Assembly (NCBI GenBank): GCA_013397845.1
Contig: VZTG01001883.1
Location: 4,444,442 to 4,508,441 of the forward strand
Length of the DNA stretch: 64,000 nucleotides
Source of the DNA: Melanocharis versteri
Lineage: Eukaryota; Chordata; Aves; Passeriformes; Melanocharitidae
Direction: 5' to 3'
Shown: piece after piece, positions 1-11,823 of the stretch
How the letters are laid out: every line of letters begins with the position of its first letter
Position numbering within the stretch: position 1 is the first letter of the stretch
Made by a program: the position numbers and the translations under genes
Notes under the pieces: model-generated
Databases searched by the model: none
What the model was told of the DNA's origin: nothing
What the model saw: only the letters and a program-made list of their open reading frames with translations

Positions 1-3000
1 GACCAAACTATCCCAGACCCTCTCCTCTCAGTCACTTCTGCCTTCTTTTTCTACTGACAAGAAAAACTCCACAGAAGAACCCCTGAGCCCCTGCGTCTGT
101 TTCCTGGCTCATCTTGAACAGTTTGGTTGTGCAACTGCCCTCTGCAGTTTGTCTTCTCACATCTTCCCACTCTGTTTCACTTAGGAAAAACTATTTGAGG
201 TTGAATATAAATGATCCTTTCTTATGTGAGTCTTGTTTACTACTTGTTCTTAATCTTCTGACCCCTAGACCAGATCTACTGAAATCTACAAGGATTTTCA
301 GGTTTTATAGGTAAAACAAGAAATGCCTTGCAGAGCTCCAGAAAGAATTGCCATTTGGAACCACCACCAAACGTGTGCTTCTGGTGGATTTATTTTATGA
401 GCAATTGTTGGAACAATATCATTAATACATATTTTAATCCCTGATTTGGAATTAAGTAGAACTAATAATATATGTATTACAATAATATCTAATAATATAA
501 TCTTATGTTCCACATAATCGATAACACGCTCTATAATTCTTACTAGGTAATATTTAATGTAATATAGAATATAGAATTTATATAGAATATAGAATTTAAT
601 GTAATATAGAATACAATAACTATATAATGATAAAATGCTATACCATATTATTTAAAAAATATTTTTTACGGATTAGTCAGAGAATGATGCAATAGTATGT
701 AACATGGAAGGCACAGTACTTGGATACAATAGGCTGAATTGTGCATTAAGCTTGCCTTTTCAAACAAAACACTTTTTGCCGAGTCAAAACTAGAGGCCTA
801 GGAAAAAGAAATGTGTCCCCATACACATACAGAGCTCTGGAATCTTACTAGAAAAACAACCTGACATGAGCTTTTAAGAATCTGTTGACATGAAGAGTGA
901 ACCCATTTTTAGTAACACAAAAAAGGGAGAAGTGTTATTTATGCTGCAGATGCAAAATGCCCTGTATAACACCAGCATTGGAATACTGCCTTCAATCCTG
1001 GTATCTGTTCTTTAAAAAGAGTACTTAAAATATTAGGTGATGCAGAAACGTAACCTCCCAAAAAATCATCTAGAAATAGAAATTCCCGTTTCCATCAGGC
1101 CCCGCTGACATGACCATAGTGTAGCTCCATAGAGTTGTTACTTAATATCAAAGAACTATTGAACAAGAACCAGAAATAAAGGTTAAGAAGAGAAAAAATG
1201 AAGAATATGAGCAAAAATGTTTAGGAAAAAATGAGTTAAACTATATAGCCTTTAATGTACAAATATTCAAGCTAATATCTTTTAAAAAATCTGAATCATT
1301 ATACTTAGGACAAAAGATCATATAGTTCCTCAGCTCTTCCCATTTCACTGAGTTTAACTGCTTTAAAATCATCATACTTGCTGAGAACTAGATGCCTAAC
1401 TTACTTTAGAGCTTTTAATTACTCAGTAAAAGCCCTGAGGCTGATTCAGAGACTGACTATTTGTTCCATGGTACTAACTCGCCTGATGAGGAAAACAAAA
1501 GGGAACTGAAAAATAAAATCTTTAGATATATATAATGTATTTAATATTTTTTATCCTTTTATCTCTTCTGAATAGATTTATTTGAAAACATGAAATGCTT
1601 TACTTCATGGTTTACATATTTAACTATTTTTATCATTAGTATTCATCTGCTGCTGTTGCCTAAGAATTCCAGTCAAGCTTGAGGTCACATTTAACAAGGA
1701 ACGATAAAATACAACAGACAAAACCTGTGAAGGAAATGAGCTCATACCTATAAGAAAAGACATGAAAAAACCTAATAAAAAATAGATGAGTAGATTAGTA
1801 CACTGAAGTGCTGTCTAAATTGGAACTTAGTTTAAAACTTCCTTAAACTCCAAGTGGCAAATGGTCACCCTGCTTTCCAGCGCTGCCAGATCTTTAAGAC
1901 CGCTCATTAAACATCACTTTGCTGAGCCAAGGATCCACTCTGTGCCAGTTGTTTACCTTGCTCACCCAGCTTTGGTAGATGCAGAGGAGGCCTAAAGCTC
2001 CACTTTGAGCAGATGATCACCTGCAATCTCCCCATGTTCCTTGGAGAAGTGCAAATAGTTAAACATCATCAAGCAACTAAATTCAGTGTAGCTGGATGGT
2101 ATATAATTTTTGCCTCCTTCATATCTTAATATTTTTTATTCTAGTACTTAAAAAGAATACTATTCTCTAGCTAACTTCCATACTGTAGGAAAAAAACTCA
2201 CACACATATATCTATATTTCATGTTTTTTCTTACTATTTAAAGCTGCACTCTCAGATCTCGCAAGCTAGGTAGAATCAGATCTGAAAAGATTCAACTAAA
2301 ATGCATACTCTGGAGAAGAACAGAGTCCTGCTAGTGGTAAAATACTCATTCCTCTAAGTCATTCTTGAGACAATGTTCTAGAATGGATGAAGTAGATACT
2401 CTGTGACATAGGATTCTGTTTTTATAGAAAGATTAAAAGTTGAGTATTGCAGGTCATGGGCACATGAATAGGCTGAGAGGTAGTGAGTTGAGCTCTCCTA
2501 TTTGTCCAAGGCTGCATATCCATGGTGCAAACTTGGAAAGAAGTGGCAAATGTCCTCTGATGAACAATGCCATTTTCTCACTGTCTTAAATGTTTATCTT
2601 TCGTGAACAGCCTGCTTGGTTCTCATGCTTTCAAATGCACATCTGCTCATCGCTGTGCAGCTGCCATGTTGCAGCAGAGTTTATGCTTTGAGCTTCACAA
2701 GTTAAGACAGTACTATAAGCACACATCTGAACCCAACGTCGCATTCAAAATATATTCTTGCTAAATCTCGATTATTATATTCTTGTTGCCTACACTTTCA
2801 GCTGGGTACCACCAATCACCTGTCATGATCTGAATTTACTTCAGGACATGGGATAGAAAGGGCATTACAGTCACTCTTAGACAATCCACATTATGAGCAC
2901 TGGAGTCTTCCCCACTCCTTTTTTTCTCAGCCTCTCTACAATATTTGACATAGCAAATGAACTATGAACAGCATGTAAAAGAGGCTGACTGTTTCGACAC

Positions 3001-3299
3001 AGTTTATTTCAAGAGAGTCATAACCAGAGAGGAGCAGTAGAAAAATGTTCCTCATGGTTCCCCTTTTCTTCAAACTAATTTAAAATACAGAAAGACTGAA
3101 AGCACTAGAAAGATGTCATGAACTCCACTGAAAACACTATGTAGACTGTCTCAGTACTTGAGCTCATGGATTAAAAGCAGGAAGTGGAAGCAGAAACTGA
3201 GGAAAAGATAAGTTACACTTGGTAGCTGGAAGAAACACTTCAAAGAGCTTGTGGTACAGTACCTACTGGCTGATATTACACAACCCCGTTTAGACAAGT
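1..3299. other. AT-rich noncoding sequence, no gene recognised
   Basis: Open frames here are 60-70 codons at most, with no recognisable protein. The block at about 1860-2010 is less AT-rich but does not match a repeat family I know. It probably belongs to a downstream intron of EFCAB11 or to intergenic DNA. Confidence 0.6.
553..616. repeat. Short AT-rich tandem repeat
   Basis: Three imperfect units built on tttaatgtaatatagaat and tatagaatatagaa follow each other (units of about 24, 18 and 22 bp). Confidence 0.7.
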
Positions 3300-3700
3300 C
3301 AGTCTGTAATTTAGAACTGATCCTGGACATCTCTCTCTGACAATGAAACAGGTACAAGAATTCATCCCATCTTTACTGTTGATGATTTGGCCTTTGTAGT
3401 ACATACTTTTGTCACCTTTCAGCTCGACTACAGCAATGCAATATCTTGGGCATGAAGCCATTAGCCCTTGGGAAACTCAAAATAGTACAGAACACAGCAG
3501 CGCATTTCCTCTGCAACCCGGGGTACTGTAAGAACATCAAATCTGCTTTCATCTTCTGCACTGGCTCCTATGAAATACTGAGCCAAGTTTTATGTTTCTG
3601 TCACCATCTTTAAGGTGTCCAATAATCCAGTAGCAGAATACCTAAAGGATCAACTGAGAACCTGCAGCTCTGTCCTGCTGAGTACAAAACTTATTTTGTG
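3300..3700 (+). mobile_element. Ancient L2-like LINE remnant (reverse transcriptase C-terminal region)
   Basis: With frameshifts, the + strand reads L-D-Y-S-N-A near 3425-3442, then K-I-V-Q-N-T-A-A near 3478-3505, then L-H-W-L-P near 3560-3575. This is the order of the L-D-Y-C-N, Q-N-A-A-A-R-L and L-H-W-L-P signatures near the C-terminal end of L2-clade LINE reverse transcriptase. It is heavily mutated, as expected of an old insertion. Confidence 0.6.
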
Positions 3701-6700
3701 CTGTAAATAGAGATTTGAGAGAGAATAGTTAAAGCAGTTGAATGTTGAAAATGTGCCTAACATCCAAAGCATCACCTCTTGCTATTGAGTACAAGATGTA
3801 CTTTTTTGGATCTTAATCTCAGTAAGTAGTTCTTTTGTAGTAATAATAACACAGCAGTTTGACACAAATTCACAAAAATATAGCAAGGTTTTGCTTGCTG
3901 TAATAGGAACCAATGAAGGACAATAGAATCACACTTACGTGTTATCCCTATTTGTTCTGAAAATTATTTGGCTACAAAAATAATAAAGTACATAAAAATA
4001 TCTGAGTATAAGAGAATTCACTGTTTCTTCTAAATGTAGTGGCACTGCCTGTCTTACACGAATCCAGATATTCCAGGTCAGTGATGATTAATCTAATTGT
4101 AAAAAAAAATCCTACAAATGAGAGCAACATATTTTAGAAACCCTCAGGAAAAAAACCAAAATATTAAGAAGTGATGTAAAAATTTCCAAAACACTTAAAA
4201 ACCTTGAGGACCAAAGTGTAATTTCTTTTCAGTGAGACAGAATTGTAAATGCCTAACAGACCAAGAAAGTAATGCATGTGTTAGGCATTTTTAATAATAC
4301 CATTTAATTTTTATTAGACAGTAATATATTTAAGATTATATAAAAAAACTGAATTCTTATGCCACATCTCATGTGCAAAGATTAAATTTTTAAAAGGACT
4401 GAAAATCCAGAAATGCTGTATTCAGAAAAGAATGAATATAAATGAAAATTTCTTCAGGGACATATGGATCTTAGCAACACTGTACAAATCCACAAAATGG
4501 AAGCATACAATATTAACTAAAAGACTGGGTTTTATCAATAAAAACTGTTCTGTAATCAATTCATGTTAGAAATAGTAACAATTATATAATCATAATGTAA
4601 TAAAAGATTTTGAAAACTGGTGATTATTCAAGTGAAAGGTCCTGTCTCCCATTAAGCCTTCTCTGAAGCATTAAGCTTCCATTCTCTATAACTAATTCAG
4701 GTACAGAAACATTTTGTAATTTCTTAATTGTATTTATTAGTATCAATGTAAATAACAGAGTTTGATATTTTACCCCTAGAATATCAGTTCCTGTTAGACA
4801 GATTTATACTCTAAATGTCACTCAAATATTCAAGTAAGGGAACAGTTACAAGGAACCATAAGTATATTAAAATTAATGGAAAGAAATCCACCTGTTTAAA
4901 CACGGTAATACCAAAAAGGAGATCAAATACTTTCTATTTCAAATATCTAATCACTTCAAACTGAGTTATTCAGTACCATCTTGAAGTTGATTATAAGATA
5001 AAAGAAACGCAACAGAGATGATAATCATTTAATCCCTTAAGAACAGGTATTCTGAAGAGGTTTTCACTTTGTCCACAACACTATTCCAGTATGCTAAAAT
5101 CCAGCTAGAAAAGAAGTATAATGATGAGGATAGTCATGTTTCCAGCAAAAGAACTTTCACAGTAACATGAAGTCCTACAAAAGAAGCAACACAGGAAAAC
5201 TGACCACTTTAACAGATCACAGAGTCTTAGATGAATCACAGAGTCTTAGGTGAGTGTGTTGGTGCAGTCCTTGGCAGTGACGAGTTCATACCATCAGGTG
5301 TGGTAAGGATCTGTAGTTTCCAATCTCATGTCACAGAGATTAATACCTATTTGCCAACCCTGGATGCTGAGGATATACGCACACGAGACTGGCACTGACT
5401 GCACATTTACTGATATGTTCAAAAGAAATCCTAGCTGTGATTCCCACACTGAGGGTGCAGCAAGTGACACATGAATGCCCACGCAGCTCTGACATGGACT
5501 GCAGGAAAAGGCCATACAGTTGCTCAAGAGGGAGTTTCAAGGACCCACTGAGGATGCTGGGCTAAGCACAACCTTCCTGTCATCTTGCTGGAGTTCCTTG
5601 CTGCTCATAGACTGTGATGGAGCCCAACAGAAAAGGCAGGTCTGGCATGTCCTGAGGTCTGCAGGAACTGTAAGTGTTGTTCCCATGGAACATAAACACC
5701 ACTTCCTCCATGGTGAGCAGCAGAACACACTTCAGAAATAACTCACTACAGGGAATTCCTTTCTCTACAATTTAAAAGACCATGAAAATGATCGTATAAC
5801 CTTCCTATCAAGTAGTTTTTGCTGAGACCACTTTTACATTTTCAATTTCAATTTTGAAATACTTGGGAGAAACTTGTCTACTACTGTGAAATGTTATAAA
5901 ATGTTTTAACCAGATGCTCCTTAGTGGTTGAATAAACACAGAACTAACATTGCAATTTAATCAGATTTGCCTGCAGTCTAAGAGACTACTTTGAAGAAGA
6001 AAACTAGTAAAAATGCCACTAAAGCAACTAGCACAGCAACATTTGATTAAGCTTGACTTTTAAGATCGGCTTTCTATACAAGTCACCAAATATTTATAAT
6101 TAATATAATTTCTTTTTATAATAGTGTATGTGGTCTAGGGAGGACAACATTCAACAGATGGTATCCTTTTCTAACTATAACACAATTTCCTTAAAGAACA
6201 AAATAAAACAAAACCAATGGAAAAAAATAGGAACTATTATCAGTTACTATGCTACATTAAGGAAACAGTATACACCATAGAGCTCAGGTTCTTAATACTG
6301 CCATGTGTTAACAGCAGCTGGAATTAGTACATACCTCTTGACTGAAGCACAGAGACAGTTATAATAGATTTCTATTAATACTTCACTTGGTAGACCTATC
6401 ACACTGTATCTTCTACATTCAGATTTACATAATCAATTTCTTAAACTATGCATGAACTGTAATACTATTTTAAAGATTCAGTTTTGAGTTTCAGACACAG
6501 AACTTCAGCTTTACAAAAAAGGGAAGAATATGACCATTTTCTTACATGCACTACTAGAAAAAGTAAAATGTCAACAAGACCTCTTTTTAAAACATCAGCA
6601 TTCATATGAGATTTTGTACTTTGTTATGCATTTGGCTTTTAATAAATATGAATGTAATAAATAAGAAAGGTAGTGGGAAAGAGTAAAAATAACAGGATGA

Positions 6701-8435
6701 TGTTTTCAAAACCAGAATCTGATTAGACTCAGTATAAGTTTTCACTGGCACTTCAGAGTTTCTAAAAATTCATGCTTTCCTATAGCAATCTATAGAAAGC
6801 TACTTCACATTGTATGGAGAGATGTTCTGGTACAACTTCACCCTCTAACACCAAAAGAGGATTTAATGCAAAACCTAATCTATTTGCATAGCATCTGAAA
6901 TGAACTAGCTTTCCCTTTAACCTTATGTTTTCACATTAGAAATTAAGAACGTATATACAAAAATTGCCACACTAGATCTGGTTTTAGCTTGTACCCAGCC
7001 TTTGACAGTTATCAATAGCAGATACTTCAAGAAAATATTCTAGTACATGTCAACAGTTCAAAGAATTGAAACGGGCATTTAGAGAGGACTGTTCTTCCCA
7101 GTGCTCATTGGTATGTGGCTCCCTTACACTCTCAGTGTTCCTATTTTCTCACCTAAGTAAAAATCTACTTAATATAACTTCCTGTTCTCATAGGAGTAAA
7201 AGACCTGAAGCTTTTCTGACTACTAGTGACTTTTAGAATTTATATGACATGTTCTGCGTTCATGCAAGCCTCATTGCATTTTTTCACAAGGTGTTTGTAG
7301 TTTTATTACAATAGAAGATAAGTACTACTTTGGAGTTCCTTGACTTTTTAACATCCTCTCTTTTGTTTCATTTAATCATGCCTGTTCTTATTCACCTCTT
7401 ATTTAAGATGATGGATCCCAATCTTTCCAAGTTCTTCTCACATGCAAGTTTGCCCTTATCTATAATACTTTTTGCCTATTTCTGTAATTTTTCCATTAAA
7501 AACAAAGCCCTTTCAAGTCAGGAGGTAGAATTTATGTGGCCTAACTTGTCATCAAAAGCTCTGCCTAGCTGAAACCAGTCATCTTGGTTTTATCTAGCCA
7601 CTGAAGAAAGAGAGTGGAACTTTCTGAGAGGGAGTGATCCCATTCTGCCACAAGCATCTACAATAGGTGGGATAAATCATTCCCTGTAAATAATTCTTAA
7701 AAGAAGATGAAAGGTGAGACCATCAGTTTCCACTGAATCACATGGAACAACGAAGGGAAAGGAATAACAACAATTTACAACACTGTACTACAAATATTCC
7801 AGTGTTGTTTTTTTCTTGCTCATTTTACTTCCCAACATCTCCATATGTTTCTGATATTGCTGAATACAAGCAGAAATATTAGATGATGCATCTATGATGG
7901 TATGGAGATCATTTCCTTGAGAATTGCTGAATTAATTTAGAATTGAGAATGCACATGACTATTACAAACCTTTTCTTTGGCTATATATTAACCTTAATTC
8001 TGTAGGTAATGGTGTTCATTTCACATTGGCCTAACAATTTCCTTTGCACTGAAGTTTCCATTAGATATCTTGATAGACTCACACAGTCTCAACCAGCAGA
8101 TATTATCTGACATTCTTTATTGAGCAGTAACTTTGTTATTCTCCCCCTTTCAGTTAATAAATTTATATTAAAAACACAGGATTTAATAAGATGCCGTCTT
8201 ATTATTCAAGTTTCATGCGTGTACTCCTCCGTTTTCCAGACACGGACATAGCCTTATTCCTGAGAGTGCCCAAAGCTCTGATCAACACGGAAGCTTGTAC
8301 GGAGCAAAAAGTAAAATGTCCACAGAGGATCTGTAGCATCTTTGTGGGAAGAAACATATTATTTCCACCTTAAAGTCCCTTTCTGAATTTAAGTGTGCTT
8401 TTTCTCCTTCTACATCTGCCAAGGCCAGGTAAAAA
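3701..8435. other. Noncoding sequence, no gene recognised
   Basis: Mostly AT-rich with short frames only. A less AT-rich block lies at about 5220-5750 and shows frames of 60-80 codons on both strands, none recognisable; its origin is unknown. Confidence 0.55.
5215..5250. repeat. Two-copy direct repeat of about 16 bp
   Basis: atcacagagtcttag occurs twice in tandem, separated by atga, at the left edge of the GC-richer block at 5.22-5.75 kb. Confidence 0.8.
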
Positions 8436-8499
8436 CTAATTTAAACTAAATACATAACAGCAGTTAGGTACACTGGCTTCCCCATACCCAGAAGTCCCA

Positions 8500-9300
8500 A
8501 GTAATGAGATCCCATTATTTAGCAGTGTAGATGTAAAAAGATCACGTGAAAAAGGAGGCAGACAATCTGCAATGGTGTAGAAGCCCAGAAGATATGAGGC
8601 TGATGTGCATGTCCCAAATGCCAATAGCTGTTTGGCTGTGAAGCCAACCATGGACTGTTGGTAATAACAACCAAGGACTGTAGATAACAACCAAGGATTG
8701 TTGTGGGAAAGAAAAAGATATGGCTGGAGAAGAGGCCGTGTGGAGGTAGGGCAGCACTTCTCTGGGGCAAATGTCCTTGTTCTTGTTCCTGGAGATAAGC
8801 ACAACACANACCTTTCTTTCCCCCTTTCTCTCTCCTCTTTCATTCCTCTCTCTCTCCCTCACTCTCTCTCTCCCTCTCGCTCTCTCTCTCTCTCTTTCTT
8901 TTCCCTTACCCCTTTATCCAAAATCCACTGTCATGTATTACATGAGGTCAGGGACTAAAATTCTATGCAAAGTGTGTAATTTATTAATAAANTGAAATCG
9001 AGAAGTGGGCACAGATTGTGGGGAGGATCAAGACCATGCAAGAGCCCCGAAGCCCTCTGACCCATTTCCACACAGGTCTAGAAGAGCAGACTTCACATGA
9101 TAACTAGTTTGGCTAGAAAACGAGAAACCTCTCTCCGGGGCAGCGAAAACCTATCTCTAAAAAGGCACCCCCACCACGCCTGAGTGGTGCCCCAGGACCC
9201 TGAACATCCCATCAGCTGGACTAACACTGGAGCNAACCATGAGCATCTACGAATCTTAGGTGCTCCCATCCCGTTAAGGGTGGGACATATACAAATGATC
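8500..9300. mobile_element. Unclassified repeat block, possible LTR fragment
   Basis: The composition differs from the flanks. The block holds short internal repeats (ataacaaccaaggac/ttg at about 8664-8700), a pyrimidine tract, an aataaa-like site near 8985, and two of the window's five ambiguous bases, with a third at 9234. This resembles an avian retroviral LTR in organisation, but I could not place both ends or a target-site duplication, and no retroviral coding frame is present. Confidence 0.3.
8811..8907. repeat. CT-rich microsatellite
   Basis: About 95 bp of nearly pure pyrimidine, mostly (CT)n and CTCC units. It is directly preceded by an ambiguous base at 8809. Confidence 0.95.
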
Positions 9301-11758
9301 AATGTTTTAGAAAATTTAATAAATCTTCTACTATATTGTATCATTAGTTTATACGTAAATTTATTTATAATTATATTTCTTTATTAGAAATTGGTTTTCT
9401 CGATGACAAAAAGTATCTTTGATCAGACGCAACTGTTTATTTTATGCTAAAATACTGCAAACAATTGTCAACAGCCCTATAAGCAAAAGAGAAAATCAAA
9501 TGAAAGCAGAGTGGTAATTACTGTCTATTTCACTATTTAGATATAAATACTATATTCTTTCCCATGAAGGTTTGTAGTTGCTCTGTAAATAAGTTAAATT
9601 TCTATTTCTCAAAGGAAATCATAGAATTGAAAAGGCACTGCATGAACAGTGGAATGTGTCATTCCAGTTAAAAAACTGATATATGAATTTAATAACTGAT
9701 CATAGACAGAATCATAAAGAAGAAATGTGGCTGGCAAACAGATGGTCTAGTCTAGAACTGGAGGTCTGTGTTCAGTTACCAGTGCTTCTATTTGTTCTAC
9801 GTCTGACACCGACCAAGTCATTTAATCTATTTTCTGCTTCAACCTTCTTGTTTACAACACAAAGAGAATGCAACCCTTCACTCCCCAAACCCCTCTCATT
9901 ATACACATTAGGAGTGGCTGTAAGGTACTCAGATCATAGCCTGAGGACATAAAACTTCCAAAGAAATTTATGACATTCAACACTAAAGTAATTCATAATT
10001 CAATAGCCTGAATTGGCCTAATCTTAGCATTAAAAATACAAGAAAACTAACTTTCTGAACTCCATAGGCAAGTTTCTTGTGATCACAGAAGAAACTGCTC
10101 ATCATTGTTTTTAATGACAAAAGGGAAGATATTTATAGAAAATTAATGCAGCTTTTGTGCTCTCTGATTTTTTTCTCCATTGTTGATCGGCTGCTTGAAA
10201 GGCAGTATATGTAAATATAGGATGGCTAGAATGCTTAATTCTCTCTGGAAAGTTAGACACACTATGAAGGGAATTTCATGTTTGTAGAAGAATAGTTTCC
10301 CATGCATTTCCAAATGAGTAGATAGTTTTTTAATTCAGAACTCCAACATCCAGTTGCTGTAAGACAAAGAACTTCTTAGTTTTAGGGTATCAGTTATGAT
10401 GAAATCAGTGTTACATAGTCCCAACTAAGATAGTCCAAAACCTGAAAACTTTATGATATAAGGTAATATCTTTCATCAGACAGCTGGATAAATCAGGCCA
10501 GATTTCAGGCTGTCAGTTTTATACACACACACAGAGACATACACACATATTTATATATATAAATGAAACATTAAATTCAAGATCATAACTTAAATAGAAG
10601 ATAAAGGGAGTTTTAAAAAAATAAACAATTTTTAAAAACAAAGGTAGCACATGGTAGATTTTAGTACATTTGGAGTCCACCATTTAAACTTCTTTTAAGT
10701 GTCACATCTAAAGAGCTATGATGTATAAAACGCTTAGCTATAGTGAAAAACAATGAAATAGTGGTCTAAACGGTAAAAGATCAACTACATTTGACTTATT
10801 CAATTCTTACTAGAGCTAATAAAGATACTAATTCTCAATTTCTATGAAGAAATTACATCTGAATTTTTATTTTGTCCATATGTGACAATAGTGGTGGAAT
10901 ATTTGAAGGAAAAATGTTTGCTTAACCTCATTCTACAAAAGTAATTTTATTCATTGCATCTGACCAGCTCTATCCATTTGTGGAGAACATAGTGCATTTA
11001 GTGTTTTAGACATTACACTTTCAAAGATCATCAGTCCAAAAGAAAAAAATATTGAAGTGCTGAAAAGTATATAGCTGTCTATGAATTCAGGTGGGTGATT
11101 ATGCAAGAAAAACATACACTCGTAGTAAATGGTATTTACCCTCATTCCATCCAACCACTTTTGTTGGTGAGTCATGTTTTTAATTTGTAGATCCTCACAT
11201 TTTTATTATGCAAACCAATGAAGCAATAAATTTGTTCGTATTGAAGGAAAAGTTCTGCCTATTGAACTTTAGCGATAGCGGCATCACAGTACACATTTAA
11301 CCAGATAACTATGAAAGAGAACAATGAAACTAAATTTATATACACACTAAGGTATAAAAAAAAAATAGTTAGTCCTTTACTGTGACCTTACTGATTAGTA
11401 GATTGTTCACAGGTCCTAAGTTCACCATATTTTCCAATACTTCCAGTACTTATTAAATACTTCTGTGCAGATAACATTGTTTAAATAATATTTTTTTGTA
11501 TTAATTATTTTAGAGAAAGAAAAATAATCTTTCTCAAGTATGAATGGGCCAGAAAGCAAATATGCAAACTAATAAAAAAAGAAATCAGTTTAAAATTTCA
11601 TCATAGTTTGAAGAAATATGCTACCTGCTTCTCTTCCGTTCACAAAATGGCATTTGCAGCCCAATCCATTATAATTCTTGAGTTTTTTCCTTTCTCTAAA
11701 TTAGTATTCATCTTTCCAGACTATTGCTTAAATCTTCAATGCTGTTAAAGAAAATATA
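9301..11758. other. AT-rich noncoding sequence, no gene recognised
   Basis: No homology or long frame seen. A short CA/TA-rich run lies at about 10520-10560. Confidence 0.6.
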
Positions 11759-11823
11759 TTTCCTTCCTTCCTTCCTTCTTTCCTTCCTTCCCTCCTTCCT
11801 TCCTTCCATTTTCTTTCTTTCCC
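11759..11823. repeat. (CCTT)n microsatellite
   Basis: Imperfect tetranucleotide tract of CCTT/CTTT units on the + strand, ending in ccctatcag. Confidence 0.95.
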
